Assembly (NCBI GenBank): GCA_036645935.1
Contig: JAVXNE010000001.1
Location: 248,001-312,000, forward strand
Source: JAUNBN01 sp036645935
Lineage (GTDB): Bacteria > Bacillota > Clostridia > Oscillospirales > Ruminococcaceae
Direction: 5' to 3'
DNA length: 64,000 nt
The notes under the pieces are model-generated. The model ran no database searches. It was not told the DNA's origin and saw nothing but the letters and a program-made list of their open reading frames with translations. A program made the translations under genes and the position numbers. This document shows positions 9,402 to 18,798 of this stretch, one piece after another; the stretch's first letter is position 1; every line of letters starts with the position of its first letter.

Positions 9402-10922
9402 ATGTACGCGCGTGTCATGAGCGCGGGACTTTATGGGCTGGAGGGTTATGCCGTCACCGTCGAGTCCGATGCCAGCAACGGCCTGCCCGCGTTCGACATT
9501 GTCGGGCTGCCCGACGCATCGGTCAGCGAATCGAGGGAACGAGTGCGAGCCGCCGTCCGCAACTCGGGATTTTCATTCCCTGTCAGCCGCGTCACCGTAA
9601 ATCTCGCGCCCGCTGACAAACGGAAAACCGGCCCGCTCTACGATCTTCCGATTCTGCTTTGCGTTCTGCTTTGCTCCGGCCAGCTCCAAACCGAACTTGA
9701 AAGCTCTGCTTTTTTCGGTGAGCTGTCGCTTGAGGGTGAACTTCGTCCGGTTTGCGGAGCGCTACCAATGGCGCTGTCGCTGCGGGAAGCAGGTATAAAG
9801 TCGCTCTATGTTCCCGCCGAAAACGCATCCGAAGCCGCCGTTGCAAGCGACATGAAAGTTTACGGCGTGCGGAACATCCGCGAGCTTATCGCCCACCTGA
9901 TGGACGATTGCCCCCTTTCCCCCGTGAAGCCGCTCGTCTTTGATCGCTCTCTCGAGCGCTATTCTCTCGATTTCTCCGATGTTAAAGGACAGCTTGCCGC
10001 GCGCCGCGCGCTCGAGATTGCCGCGGCCGGCGGACACAATGCGCTTCTTGTGGGGCCGCCCGGTGCGGGCAAGAGCATGATTGCAAAGCGACTGGCGACA
10101 ATACTTCCGCCGCTCTCGTATACTGAAGCCATCGAAACCACAAAAATTTATTCTGTCGCGGGCGCGCTCGGCCGCCGCGACACACTCATAACCGAGCGTC
10201 CATTCCGCTCCCCACATCACACCGTCTCTCCCGCAGGCCTTACCGGCGGGGGTTCAATTCCAAAACCGGGAGAGATCTCGCTCGCGCACGGCGGAGTTCT
10301 TTTTCTCGACGAGCTGCCGGAGTTTTCCCGCCAGGCAATGGAGGTCCTTCGCCAGCCCATCGAGGATGGTGAAGTCACGATTTCACGCGTTGCGGGCGCG
10401 CTCACATACCCATGCTCGGTCATGCTTGTCGCGGCTATGAACCCCTGTCCATGCGGGAATTTCGGCAGTGACAAGCCCTGCTCCTGTTCTCCGGGAGCGG
10501 TCGAACGCTATCTCGGCCGCATAAGCGGTCCGCTACTTGACAGGATCGATCTTCATATTGAGGTCGCCGCCGTGGATTATGAATCTCTCTCAGGCTCTGC
10601 CCCTGTGGAAAGTTCAGCTAAGATTCGCGCTCGCGTCGTCGCGGCGCGCGCTCTTCAGCACGAGCGCTGCCCCGAAATCCCCTGCAATTCCAAACTCACC
10701 TCGGAGCTCACCTCAAAACACTGCCGACTTACGAGCGCGGGAGAGCGAATCTTAGCACGGGCATTCGACTCTCTCGGGCTGTCCGCGCGAGCTTACGATA
10801 AGGTGCTGAAAGTCTCTCGCACGATAGCAGATCTTGCCGGTGATGAGCTCATCGACGCCCGTCACATCGCCGAGGCAGTGCAGTATCGGGCGCTTGACAA
10901 AAAATACTGGCAGCGGAAATAA
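9402..10922 (+). CDS. YifB/ComM-type Mg-chelatase-like AAA+ ATPase
   Basis: This 506-residue AAA+ ATPase has the ChlI-like domain order. The N-terminal ribosomal-S5-like fold contains GLPAFDIVGLPDASVSESRERV. Then come Walker A GPPGAGKSM, the family motif RPFRSPHHTVSPAGLTGGG, Walker B GGVLFLDELPEF, a Cys-rich insertion NPCPCGNFG, and a C-terminal lid near residue 450. Homologues such as ComM promote branch migration during natural transformation, so a role in handling incoming DNA is inferred. AGGGAG precedes the ATG. It is a single-gene unit with its own promoter and terminator. Confidence 0.93.
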   Translation: MYARVMSAGLYGLEGYAVTVESDASNGLPAFDIVGLPDASVSESRERVRAAVRNSGFSFPVSRVTVNLAPADKRKTGPLYDLPILLCVLLCSGQLQTELESSAFFGELSLEGELRPVCGALPMALSLREAGIKSLYVPAENASEAAVASDMKVYGVRNIRELIAHLMDDCPLSPVKPLVFDRSLERYSLDFSDVKGQLAARRALEIAAAGGHNALLVGPPGAGKSMIAKRLATILPPLSYTEAIETTKIYSVAGALGRRDTLITERPFRSPHHTVSPAGLTGGGSIPKPGEISLAHGGVLFLDELPEFSRQAMEVLRQPIEDGEVTISRVAGALTYPCSVMLVAAMNPCPCGNFGSDKPCSCSPGAVERYLGRISGPLLDRIDLHIEVAAVDYESLSGSAPVESSAKIRARVVAARALQHERCPEIPCNSKLTSELTSKHCRLTSAGERILARAFDSLGLSARAYDKVLKVSRTIADLAGDELIDARHIAEAVQYRALDKKYWQRK

Positions 10923-10956
10923 ATCGCGGCAAGGTATAAAATCATCCTGCATGCAG

Positions 10957-10995
10957 GCGGTTCGCTTCTTTGTTAAAAGAGCGTTCCGCTTTTTT
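10957..10995 (+). terminator. Terminator after the ComM-like gene
   Basis: GCGG-TT-CGCT pairs with AGCG-TT-CCGC (10957-10989), with an internal TT/TT mismatch and a further AU-rich stem. A run of six T follows. It starts 34 bases past the stop. Confidence 0.75.
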
Positions 10996-11226
10996 GTCTT
11001 TATTTTTCACTGAATCGGCATTCAATCCTCTCCGTAATATTCAATCTATATCGTTTGCAGCATCTGCCGCAATATGCAAGCTTCACCGTACGCTTTCCAA
11101 AATAGAAATATGCGGTCATGCATTATCCTCGCAGCTCTACACACTTTGTCATAAAAAAATATATCGCCTTCGCCGCGATTGCTTTCAACAATACGCGGCA
11201 AAAAGCCGTCGGTTACGCGCGTTTCA

Positions 11227-11261
11227 ATCGACACCATCTGCCCATCGGCGATTGTTATACT
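11227..11261 (+). promoter_or_regulatory. Possible Spo0A-type box and -10 upstream of spoIIE
   Basis: ATCGACA at 11227-11233 is one base from the reverse complement of the Spo0A box TGTCGAA. A -10-like TATACT lies at 11256-11261, 34 bases before the spoIIE start. There is no good -35, which fits an activator-dependent promoter. This resembles Spo0A control of spoIIE in Bacillus but rests on a single degenerate box. Confidence 0.3.
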
Positions 11262-11295
11262 TGTGTCCACTTAAAAAATCGGGTGGTAGATAAAA

Positions 11296-13629
11296 ATGAA
11301 ATTCAAAGCACCGAGGGACGTCATCGCACTTGCGAAAACGCGAGCGAACAGCTCTGTAATTTTTTCGGCGGCACGCGCTGCCGGCGAGCAGCTGGCGGTG
11401 GGCTTTCTCGCTGTCCTGCTCGCACGCGCCCCGTTCACTGCCGGTCTGTATCCTTTTGGGCTCGCGCTTGTTGTCGGCGCATCCGACCGCTTTGCCATTG
11501 CGGCGCTCGTCGGTTTTGTGTTGAGCCATTGGACCGGAGCCGCAGTGGGAAGCACCGCATACGTCGCCGCCGCGGGGGTTGTTGCGGCGCTGCGTTGGAT
11601 TCTTGCGGGAATCTCTCGGGGGCGTTACAAAAAAAGTTTTTTTCTTCCCTGCCTCGTCACCGCGCTCTCCACTGCAGCGCTCGTCGAGCTCGCAGTACTC
11701 GCACTCTCGGGCAGCTTCTCCGGACAAGGTGTACTCGTCTCTCTGTCGGGGCTGACCCTCATGGGCGCATTTTCATATTTTTACAGTGTCTCTTTCGATT
11801 CTCTGCACAGACGCCGGGCAATACTTGAATACAGCAGCGTGCAAAAAGCTTGCATGACGCTCGCGCTCTCGAGCGTGCTCATGGCGCTAATGCCTGTATC
11901 TGTGGGTCCGTTTTCTCTCGGGCGGGTACTCTGCTTCGCGGGAGCGCTGTTTGCCGCGAGTCTGCTCAACTCTCCGTTCGACATAATGGCCTATGGCGGA
12001 ACCGCGTGCGCCGTCGTGCTCGCCGAACCGGAATTTGCTTTTGCTGCGGCGGGGCTGTGCATAGCAGGAGCACTCGCCTCTCTGTTTAAAAAACGCGGAC
12101 GGGCTGTGCTCTGCCTCGTGTTTGTGCTCGCGGCAACACTGCTCTGCACCGCAGCCCCGAGCTATATCTTCGCCGTTACATATATGTCAGAGGTGTTTTT
12201 CGGCGCGCTGATTTTCTTGGTATTGCCCATCAAAAGCCCCGCCGACACGAAAAGCGATTTTGTTAACGACAGCCTCGCCGGCACGAGCGCGTCTCTCTCT
12301 TTGAGGCTGGAGTGCATGTCCAACTCGCTGCGCGACATAACCGCGCTTCTTGACAAAACAGTCGAGCTCAAAAGCACCCGCTGCGACACCGACAAGCTTT
12401 ACAGCCATGTTGCCGAGAGCGTGTGCCGCAAGTGCGCGCTCATGTCATATTGCTGGGTTAAACACTATGACGACACCTCGCAGACTTTTGTTAAACTCAC
12501 CCCGGCACTTCAATCGGGTGGGCGAGTCAGTGACGAGAATTTCGATGAGCTTTTTCGCTCACGCTGCATGAATGTCTCGGCGGTGCGAGCCGAGGTCAAT
12601 CGAGGCTACGGCCGATTTCTCGACTATATGCGCCGAGTTGAAAATACCCAGCTCTATAAAAGCATGTTGAAAAAACAGTTTATCGCGGTGTGCGACATGC
12701 TCGAATCTGCCAAAGGGGAGCTCTGCTCTTTTAAACAGTGGGATGAGCACCGCAGCCGACGCGTCTACGACTGTGCGGCACGGCTTCAGCTCCCTGTTGA
12801 AAATGCCGGTTTTGTGTATGATTCCTCCAACCGTCCCCACATCACAGTAACTCTTGCGGATTCACCGCCCGATCCGCTGCTGCGCCGTCTCACAATGGGT
12901 CTTTCAATGATCGCCGGACGCACCCTCTCACCGCCCTCAATTGAAAGCCGAAACGGCAGCATGCTGCTCAGCTATTCGGAGCAGCCGGCTTTTGCAGTTC
13001 AGACAGCGGTCGCGCAGGTCAGCGCCGACAGTCGGGTATGCGGAGACGTTTACAGCCTTTGCACCGATCTTGCAGGCAACGTGCACGTGATTATGTCCGA
13101 TGGAATGGGCACGGGAGAGACTGCGGCGCGCGACGGCGCAGTGTGCTGTGCGTTTTTGACAAGGCTGCTTGAGAGCAGCTTTCCGATAAAACGAGCTGCC
13201 GAGCTTGCAAATTCGGCGCTTGCACTGCGCGAGGACAGCGAGACCGCTTGCACTCTTGACGTGATGTCGTTCAACGTGTTCTCCGGCGAGCTGCGTCTGT
13301 TTAAGGCGGGCGCGGCGCCGACTTTCTGCCTGACAGGAAACCATGTAACTCGAATCGACGGCCGTACTCTGCCTGTCGGAATACTTGAGCGGGTCGTGTC
13401 GAGTGAGAGCAATCTCGCTCTCTCGGAAGGAGACGTCGTCGTGATGGCGAGCGACGGTGCGGTTAATTCCGACAGCCCTTACATCGAGCAGACGCTGAAG
13501 CTGATGTTCCGAAACAGCCCGCAGGAAATCTGCGATGAGCTGGTTCGACGAGCACAAAATAACCGCAATGCGAGCGATGATATCACGATTGTCGTCGCCA
13601 AAATATCGCGCTGCACAAGCAAAATCTGA
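11296..13629 (+). CDS. spoIIE: Stage II sporulation protein E (SpoIIE), PP2C phosphatase
   Basis: SpoIIE dephosphorylates SpoIIAA to activate sigma F in the forespore and helps position the polar septum. The 777-residue protein has about ten hydrophobic segments in residues 20-310, a central regulatory region (SVCRKCALMSYCW near residue 375), and a C-terminal PP2C domain from about residue 560. The PP2C metal motifs are SDGMGTGETAARDG and, near the end, VVMASDGAVNSD. The domain also has CTLDVMSFNVFSGELRLFKAGAAP. Its presence is strong evidence that the organism forms endospores. It is preceded by a weak GGTGG site and a possible Spo0A box. Confidence 0.96.
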   Translation: MKFKAPRDVIALAKTRANSSVIFSAARAAGEQLAVGFLAVLLARAPFTAGLYPFGLALVVGASDRFAIAALVGFVLSHWTGAAVGSTAYVAAAGVVAALRWILAGISRGRYKKSFFLPCLVTALSTAALVELAVLALSGSFSGQGVLVSLSGLTLMGAFSYFYSVSFDSLHRRRAILEYSSVQKACMTLALSSVLMALMPVSVGPFSLGRVLCFAGALFAASLLNSPFDIMAYGGTACAVVLAEPEFAFAAAGLCIAGALASLFKKRGRAVLCLVFVLAATLLCTAAPSYIFAVTYMSEVFFGALIFLVLPIKSPADTKSDFVNDSLAGTSASLSLRLECMSNSLRDITALLDKTVELKSTRCDTDKLYSHVAESVCRKCALMSYCWVKHYDDTSQTFVKLTPALQSGGRVSDENFDELFRSRCMNVSAVRAEVNRGYGRFLDYMRRVENTQLYKSMLKKQFIAVCDMLESAKGELCSFKQWDEHRSRRVYDCAARLQLPVENAGFVYDSSNRPHITVTLADSPPDPLLRRLTMGLSMIAGRTLSPPSIESRNGSMLLSYSEQPAFAVQTAVAQVSADSRVCGDVYSLCTDLAGNVHVIMSDGMGTGETAARDGAVCCAFLTRLLESSFPIKRAAELANSALALREDSETACTLDVMSFNVFSGELRLFKAGAAPTFCLTGNHVTRIDGRTLPVGILERVVSSESNLALSEGDVVVMASDGAVNSDSPYIEQTLKLMFRNSPQEICDELVRRAQNNRNASDDITIVVAKISRCTSKI

Positions 13630-14192
13630 TCGCGCCTCACACATGCCATTCTTTTGCGGTTACGGCGCATCCCAAGACACCGCCCGCCAATGCTGTAATG
13701 GATTGTTTTCTATCTTCAAAGGAGACCAAAAACGAACGCGCGCTTTCCGTCTCCATCACACAAATTTTGTTTTTGCAAAAAATCGTAACCACCATTCACA
13801 AAACAAAGCCGGGATGCCTTTATGCATCCCGGCTTTGGCATAATCCCAAAATAGTGAGAGTCTCTGTCATAAAGACAGACCATTTGATTCCCGATTGGTG
13901 TTCATGTGAGCAACGTCAAAACTTACAGTAGATTTCGTCGAGAGACGGAGCTTTGCAAAAATATGGAACCTGAACCCGAAGTTTTGCGCTGTCTATATTT
14001 TGGGCCAAATATAAACTGGCAAATCCGCTCGTTCACATGCGCTGAAAATCGTTGTTTTGGCGTATCCCCCACGCATCGAGCGACCGTAAAAAGCCGATAT
14101 CGGTGTCAAAACATCAAGAACGGCGAAGTCACGTTCAAGTTTTCGATAAACCCCGACCCACCAACTCGCACAGTGGTTGCCGTATCCTCAAT
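13630..14192. other. Intergenic region between convergent spoIIE and glycosyltransferase genes
   Basis: About 560 bases between two convergent genes. Apart from the hairpin at 13805-13836 no gene is supported. Open frames here, the longest 105 codons from 13906, lack a ribosome binding site and any recognisable composition. Confidence 0.5.
13805..13836. terminator. Bidirectional terminator hairpin
   Basis: A perfect 13-bp stem, AAAGCCGGGATGC against GCATCCCGGCTTT, has a six-base loop. On the minus strand it is followed by GTTTTG, so it can end the glycosyltransferase transcript. It may also end spoIIE read-through from the other side. Confidence 0.7.
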
Positions 14193-15623
14193 TCAGTTCT
14201 TTTTGTCACTTTTCTTGCGGTGATGCAAAACTCTCTTTCCTTTCATCTCAGCTCTTTTTACGGCAAGTCTCAGCTTTCTCGCTCTCCCGAGGCGCACATT
14301 CCCCGAGCGCTTCAGCCCTGCTTGACCCATGAGCTGATCCACCCGGTCGCGCGTCGACCACATGAGTTCCCGCATTTGATCTCTCGTGAATGACACGCTG
14401 TCGACAAGCTGTTCAAACGCGGTGCCCCACGCCTCGCGCAAGGTATGCTCGTCCTCACGTGTGCGATCTTTCCTGCCCAACACCTCGCGGTATCTCGCGC
14501 ATGCCTTTGCTATCGCGTCATCCCATGAGATATAGATTTGCTGTGCGGCGCGCGAGCCCATCTCGGCAAGTTTGCCTTGATTATCACACGCCCAAAGAAT
14601 GCGGTCCCTCATTTGCACCGCGTCGTTGTCAACGATAATCCCCGTCTCCCCGTCCGAGATACCCTCAGCAGCACAGCTCCCTCTCAGCAGCAAGCTCGGA
14701 CAATAACAGGCCGCCGCCTCGCGCACGACAATTCCGTTCGTGTCAAATGAAGACGGGAAAAGAAATAGATCGGCAAGGGTAAAATAGGTCCGCAGCAACT
14801 CGCGATCGTAGATCGCGCCGGTCATTTCGCAGCAGTCATCCATTCCCAGCTCTTTGATATAATCGGATATCGGGTCAAAATCCGGACCTTTTCCTATGAG
14901 TATGAATCTGCACTTCGCCCCGCTCTCCCTTGCTGCCCGCAGCCCGTCGAGCGACAGTTTGACTCCCTTATACCACATCATTCGTCCGACGAAGAGAAAG
15001 ACCGTCTCGTCCTCTTTTATGTCGTGTTTGGCACGCAATTCGGCAACATCCGCATCGCAGGCGCGCCGCCGCTCAAAATCTGTTCCGTTTTCCATCACGA
15101 TGAAATCGCCCTCGTAACCGAGGCTCCGCAGGTTTTCGCCCGCCCCTTGGGAGACCACCCAGACATCGTCGCAGGCGTTGATGTTTCCGATGAGAAACTT
15201 TATCGAAGCTCTCCGCAGCGCGTCACTCGCAAACACCCTATCAATGTCGATGTCGAATTTCGTGTGGTAAGTGAACACAATCGGCACGCCCGTAGCGTAG
15301 CGCAACACGCGTGCCAGCACTGTTGAGACATACGGACAGTGGGAGTGGATAATGTCTATCCCCTCCCGCTCAAGCCTTGAGAGCACCCTTTGATCGAATG
15401 GATAGCCCGCGCGATATCCATATTCATTTTTAATATATACGCTCGGATATCGCACAACTTCAAAAGGATAATCGTCTGTCACGTTCGGATAATACGGCGT
15501 CGCGACGACTGCCCTTCCGTAATCCCGCTCTATTATGCGGGCGTAGTTCACCGTCACATTGGCGACTCCGTCTATCGTCGGCGGGAATGAGTCGTTGAAG
15601 AGTCCAACTGTCATTTTATCCAA
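14193..15623 (-). CDS. GT4-type glycosyltransferase (diacylglycerol glucosyltransferase-like)
   Basis: This 476-residue GT-B retaining glycosyltransferase begins with the N-terminal acceptor motif FNDSFPPTIDGVANVTVNYA and HSHCPYVSTVLAR. A nucleotide-sugar half follows, with FVGRMMWYKGVKLSLDGL, LIGKGPDF and the donor-binding E-x7-E region near PSSFDTNGIVVREAAA. This arrangement resembles enzymes that glucosylate diacylglycerol for glycolipids and lipoteichoic-acid anchors; the exact acceptor is inferred. A very basic tail (about 50 residues rich in Arg/Lys, ending KKSDKKN) could bind anionic membrane. It lies 27 bases downstream of the peptidoglycan-binding gene. Confidence 0.87.
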   Translation of the reverse strand: MDKMTVGLFNDSFPPTIDGVANVTVNYARIIERDYGRAVVATPYYPNVTDDYPFEVVRYPSVYIKNEYGYRAGYPFDQRVLSRLEREGIDIIHSHCPYVSTVLARVLRYATGVPIVFTYHTKFDIDIDRVFASDALRRASIKFLIGNINACDDVWVVSQGAGENLRSLGYEGDFIVMENGTDFERRRACDADVAELRAKHDIKEDETVFLFVGRMMWYKGVKLSLDGLRAARESGAKCRFILIGKGPDFDPISDYIKELGMDDCCEMTGAIYDRELLRTYFTLADLFLFPSSFDTNGIVVREAAACYCPSLLLRGSCAAEGISDGETGIIVDNDAVQMRDRILWACDNQGKLAEMGSRAAQQIYISWDDAIAKACARYREVLGRKDRTREDEHTLREAWGTAFEQLVDSVSFTRDQMRELMWSTRDRVDQLMGQAGLKRSGNVRLGRARKLRLAVKRAEMKGKRVLHHRKKSDKKN

Positions 15624-15650
15624 TATTAAACTTCCTCCGCTTGAGAGATA

Positions 15651-17414
15651 TCAGTATTCGGAAACGATTAGATATACCGTCACAATCCGATTCCATGTAA
15701 CCGGCCCGATTATGCCGTCAGTCGCAAGCCCGAACAGCCCCTGAAACACAATAACCGCAGTACGCGTTCCGTTCCCGAATTTGCTGTCTATTGTGAGCTT
15801 GGGTATGCTTGTGAAATATATTCCGATCACATTGAGATAGCGCTGCATGGTTCCGACACTGTTTCCTACACTCCCAACGCGCAGCGCCGTGCCAGGATAT
15901 GGCGGGTTAGCGGGCGTGCCGCCATTCATGTAAGAATAAAAGACCTCATAAAGCTGCGTCCACGTAAGCTGCCCGACAATGCCGTCAGCAACTAGGCCGC
16001 GCAATGTCTGAAAAGCCTTGACCGCCGCCATTGTCGTACCTCCGAACACTCCGTCCACCCCAACGGGACTGAGCTGATAATAGAATTCAGCTGCCGAGTT
16101 GAGGAGGAACTGCACGAGCGTCACATCCTCGCCGTAATCTCCGTAACGAACTATCACGCTCGGCTGCGGATAGACGATGTTGGGGTTGGTGATACCCTCG
16201 CTCGTCAGCTCGGCCAGTTTTTTGACCGCTGTATATATGTACGATATTTTGTACCACGTTGCCCGCCCGACAATACCGTCTGCGGCGAGGTTAAACAGCT
16301 GTTGGAATTTCATAACGGAGCTGCGCGTCGCTGCCCCGAACACCCCGTCGACAGTTCCGGGAGATGGAATCAGAGGGTAGTTGCCGCGTATTCTCGTGAG
16401 CTGATTTTGAATTGTGACGACCGCGCTGCCGCTGCTTCCGACCGAGAGCGGACTGCCGGGGTAGGACGACTGCGCCCCCTGTACCACAGGAGCCTCATAC
16501 AGCGACACTCCGCTGCCGTAGTAGTAACGCAGAATTCCGAGCGGACTGTATCCCTGATCCGCGAGTGAGACGGTGCCCCACTGTTTGAGTCCGGGACACG
16601 TGGCCGTCGTTCCGTTGCAATATTCCGCGTAAAAAGGCTCGATGAAATTACTTTTTCTTATATAGGTCATGAATATCTCGTCGACTATCTCGCTGATGTT
16701 ATCAAATATATTGCGGCCATAGACGAAATACTGATCGAAACTCGTCGAGTTTGTGATATCGAACGAGTACCCCCTGCTCGGATACCATTCGGTAAAAAAG
16801 CGATTGAGCACAAGAGATATCTGGCAATAGATGTTGGCGATGAGCGCGTTGCGCGGCCACGTTGGATAAATTTCAGAGCAGCAGACATTTTTGATATAGT
16901 GAGAGAAAGAGACGGTCACGTTGGATGCTCCTGCGTCGGGGCGTCCGAGGTGCACGCGCACGTTCTGCGGAATCGCCACAAGATCAAGTATTACAGGAGA
17001 CATGCCCTCGGGCGGGACTTCCTGCGAGCTGCCCGAATTGACGTGATTGGGCGGTATTTCAATTATCTCTGGCGTGTTGAATATGCCGCTTCTCGGATCC
17101 ACATTGAGCGGCTCGGGCGAAACTGGCAGAATGCTCGTCTGTCCGTCAAACACCTGCACTGCACGGACAATCACTTTGCGGTAACGCGGGGATTGCACAG
17201 TGACGTCACAGGTGGAGTAAACCTCCCCTTCAAAGAGCGGATCGAGAGAGAGCTCGGCGTCGGGCGCGGCAATATCGATGGTCTCGGTGCGCCCCGAAGC
17301 ATCGGACACGAGTGAGATCGTTGTGCCGCAAGACAGTGTTACCGATACATATGAAATGAGTGGCAGCGCCTCCTCGGCCGCTGTTACCTCCACTCTAAGA
17401 TGACCCATTCCCAT
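15651..17414 (-). CDS. SpoIID-like domain protein with three peptidoglycan-binding repeats
   Basis: This 587-residue protein appears to have three parts. Residues 1-110 look like a carboxypeptidase-regulatory-type beta domain. Residues 170-315 form a SpoIID/LytB-like region, with WPRNALIANIYCQISLVLNR and CPGLKQWGTVSLADQGY, the latter matching the SpoIID G-x-SQ-x-G motif. Three PG_binding_1 repeats follow, near 325-395, 425-500 and 515-585, each ending in a variant of ADGIVGxxTW. No signal peptide is evident, so a role in spore cortex or wall remodelling inside the mother cell is inferred. ATG 17414 was chosen because AAGGGGG lies seven bases upstream. Confidence 0.85.
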   Translation of the reverse strand: MGMGHLRVEVTAAEEALPLISYVSVTLSCGTTISLVSDASGRTETIDIAAPDAELSLDPLFEGEVYSTCDVTVQSPRYRKVIVRAVQVFDGQTSILPVSPEPLNVDPRSGIFNTPEIIEIPPNHVNSGSSQEVPPEGMSPVILDLVAIPQNVRVHLGRPDAGASNVTVSFSHYIKNVCCSEIYPTWPRNALIANIYCQISLVLNRFFTEWYPSRGYSFDITNSTSFDQYFVYGRNIFDNISEIVDEIFMTYIRKSNFIEPFYAEYCNGTTATCPGLKQWGTVSLADQGYSPLGILRYYYGSGVSLYEAPVVQGAQSSYPGSPLSVGSSGSAVVTIQNQLTRIRGNYPLIPSPGTVDGVFGAATRSSVMKFQQLFNLAADGIVGRATWYKISYIYTAVKKLAELTSEGITNPNIVYPQPSVIVRYGDYGEDVTLVQFLLNSAAEFYYQLSPVGVDGVFGGTTMAAVKAFQTLRGLVADGIVGQLTWTQLYEVFYSYMNGGTPANPPYPGTALRVGSVGNSVGTMQRYLNVIGIYFTSIPKLTIDSKFGNGTRTAVIVFQGLFGLATDGIIGPVTWNRIVTVYLIVSEY

Positions 17415-17483
17415 AACAAAACCCCCTTGTCTTCGGTTCACGTCATTATATGCGCGAGTGTCAGACAGGGGACTGTTTTAACT

Positions 17484-17927
17484 TTATTCAACGAGAATAT
17501 AAAAATAATAGAGCACTGATCCCTGTTCAAAGCTTGCATTCACCTCGTAGAGATATGCGCCGTTTTCAAAGGGAACTGTGAGATCCCCGCCAATGTCGGA
17601 AAGCGCATAGCTGTAACTCTCCGAACGGCGCACCGAGAGCGAGATAATCGGTTGCGAAAAAATGAGTTCGAGCTTCTCGCCGCCGAGCAGCACCGATGGA
17701 ACAGGATACTGTTCCACAATATCTGCGGCCTCGCGCTTTGCCCGCCCTCCAAAGGGAAATGCCCAATCAAATCCGGCCACGATCACGGCGACATCTTTCG
17801 TGTCTGCGGTGACCGTCAGCTGCGTCACTGCATACTCCGGATGCTGGCGATCGATCATGTCCTTCACAAAAAACGCGACAAACCCCGCGCACACGAGCAA
17901 CACGGCTCCCACTAATAGCTTTTTCAT
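17484..17927 (-). CDS. Hypothetical membrane-anchored protein in the sigma-factor operon
   Basis: I do not recognise this 147-residue protein. Residues 4-22 form one hydrophobic anchor (LLVGAVLLVCAGFVAFFV). The rest looks like an extracytoplasmic beta-rich domain with no cysteines or catalytic motif. It is the third gene behind the ECF sigma factor and the anti-sigma-like gene, 34 bases after the latter. It could sense or transmit the signal, or be a target of the sigma factor. Confidence 0.7.
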   Translation of the reverse strand: MKKLLVGAVLLVCAGFVAFFVKDMIDRQHPEYAVTQLTVTADTKDVAVIVAGFDWAFPFGGRAKREAADIVEQYPVPSVLLGGEKLELIFSQPIISLSVRRSESYSYALSDIGGDLTVPFENGAYLYEVNASFEQGSVLYYFYILVE

Positions 17928-17961
17928 ATGACACCTGATTCGGGAATATTCTCAGCGAGGA

Positions 17962-18786
17962 CTATCTCGTCGCAAAATATTCGGCCGCTTTCTCATCACA
18001 CTCCGTCGCCTGATCTGCGGCAAAACTCTTGTAATCAATTGCAGCCTCGCACAGCTGTGCGGGGTAGCTTTCCTGCAATTCGCTCTCTCGCATATCGACG
18101 CCCTCTGGTGTCCAATAATCTGCGAGCGCATACCCGTCCACCGACGAGCTGAAAGTAACCGCAACCGGTGATTGCGTCTGTGAAACGAGCGAGGGCTTAC
18201 CATCGCGCCCCAAGTCGTAATCCCGCCACATGGCAACGGCATAAACCGTCACGGCGTTGCCGCCGTCAACCATTCCGAGCACCTCATGTGTCTCTGCCGC
18301 AAATTCACCCTGTCTGCGCACGGTGTTCACCTCAAGCACAGCGGCGGACAGCGCCTCTCCCAAAGCGGGCTCTATCTCTTTTCCCGGCACAAACTCACCG
18401 TTCACAACAGTTTTCGCTCCGCGCAAATCCGGTGAAGATTCGGGCAAAGCCTGCGTTACGTCCGCAGTGTGTTCTCCCGACGACTCGGCGTTCACTCCTG
18501 CGTCGTATGCGCTCTGCGTATAAAACTCATCCTCGCTGTGCTTATTCGACTTATCAATATTTCCGTTGCCCTCTCGCAGTGCGATGATCGACAGCGCCGC
18601 AATGCCCACCACAACAGCAAAGGACGCGGCGATCCGCGCGATCCGGTTCCAGGTGTGCACAACCTTTATCTCGGGTTTATCTCGCAGAAAATCCGCAATT
18701 TTTCGCGGCTCGAGTGACGCGGGCAGCGGAACTTCCTCAAACCGATGTTTGAGCTGTTCTTCAAAGATGTTGAGATCCTCGTTCAT
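17962..18786 (-). CDS. Putative membrane anti-sigma factor
   Basis: This 274-residue protein has a short charged cytosolic N terminus (MNEDLNIFEEQLKHRFEEVPLP), one transmembrane helix near residues 50-70 (IAASFAVVVGIAALSIIAL), and an outside domain of about 200 residues. It starts 12 bases after the ECF sigma gene. Position, topology and the N-terminal region strongly suggest an anti-sigma factor, although no classical zinc-binding HxxxCxxC motif is present. The outside domain is not recognised. Confidence 0.7.
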   Translation of the reverse strand: MNEDLNIFEEQLKHRFEEVPLPASLEPRKIADFLRDKPEIKVVHTWNRIARIAASFAVVVGIAALSIIALREGNGNIDKSNKHSEDEFYTQSAYDAGVNAESSGEHTADVTQALPESSPDLRGAKTVVNGEFVPGKEIEPALGEALSAAVLEVNTVRRQGEFAAETHEVLGMVDGGNAVTVYAVAMWRDYDLGRDGKPSLVSQTQSPVAVTFSSSVDGYALADYWTPEGVDMRESELQESYPAQLCEAAIDYKSFAADQATECDEKAAEYFATR

Positions 18787-18798
18787 TCCGCTTTATCC

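Noticed and set aside
11046..11270. 74-codon minus-strand frame upstream of spoIIE
   Set aside because: It starts with GTG, lacks a ribosome binding site, overlaps the probable spoIIE promoter, and is not recognisable.
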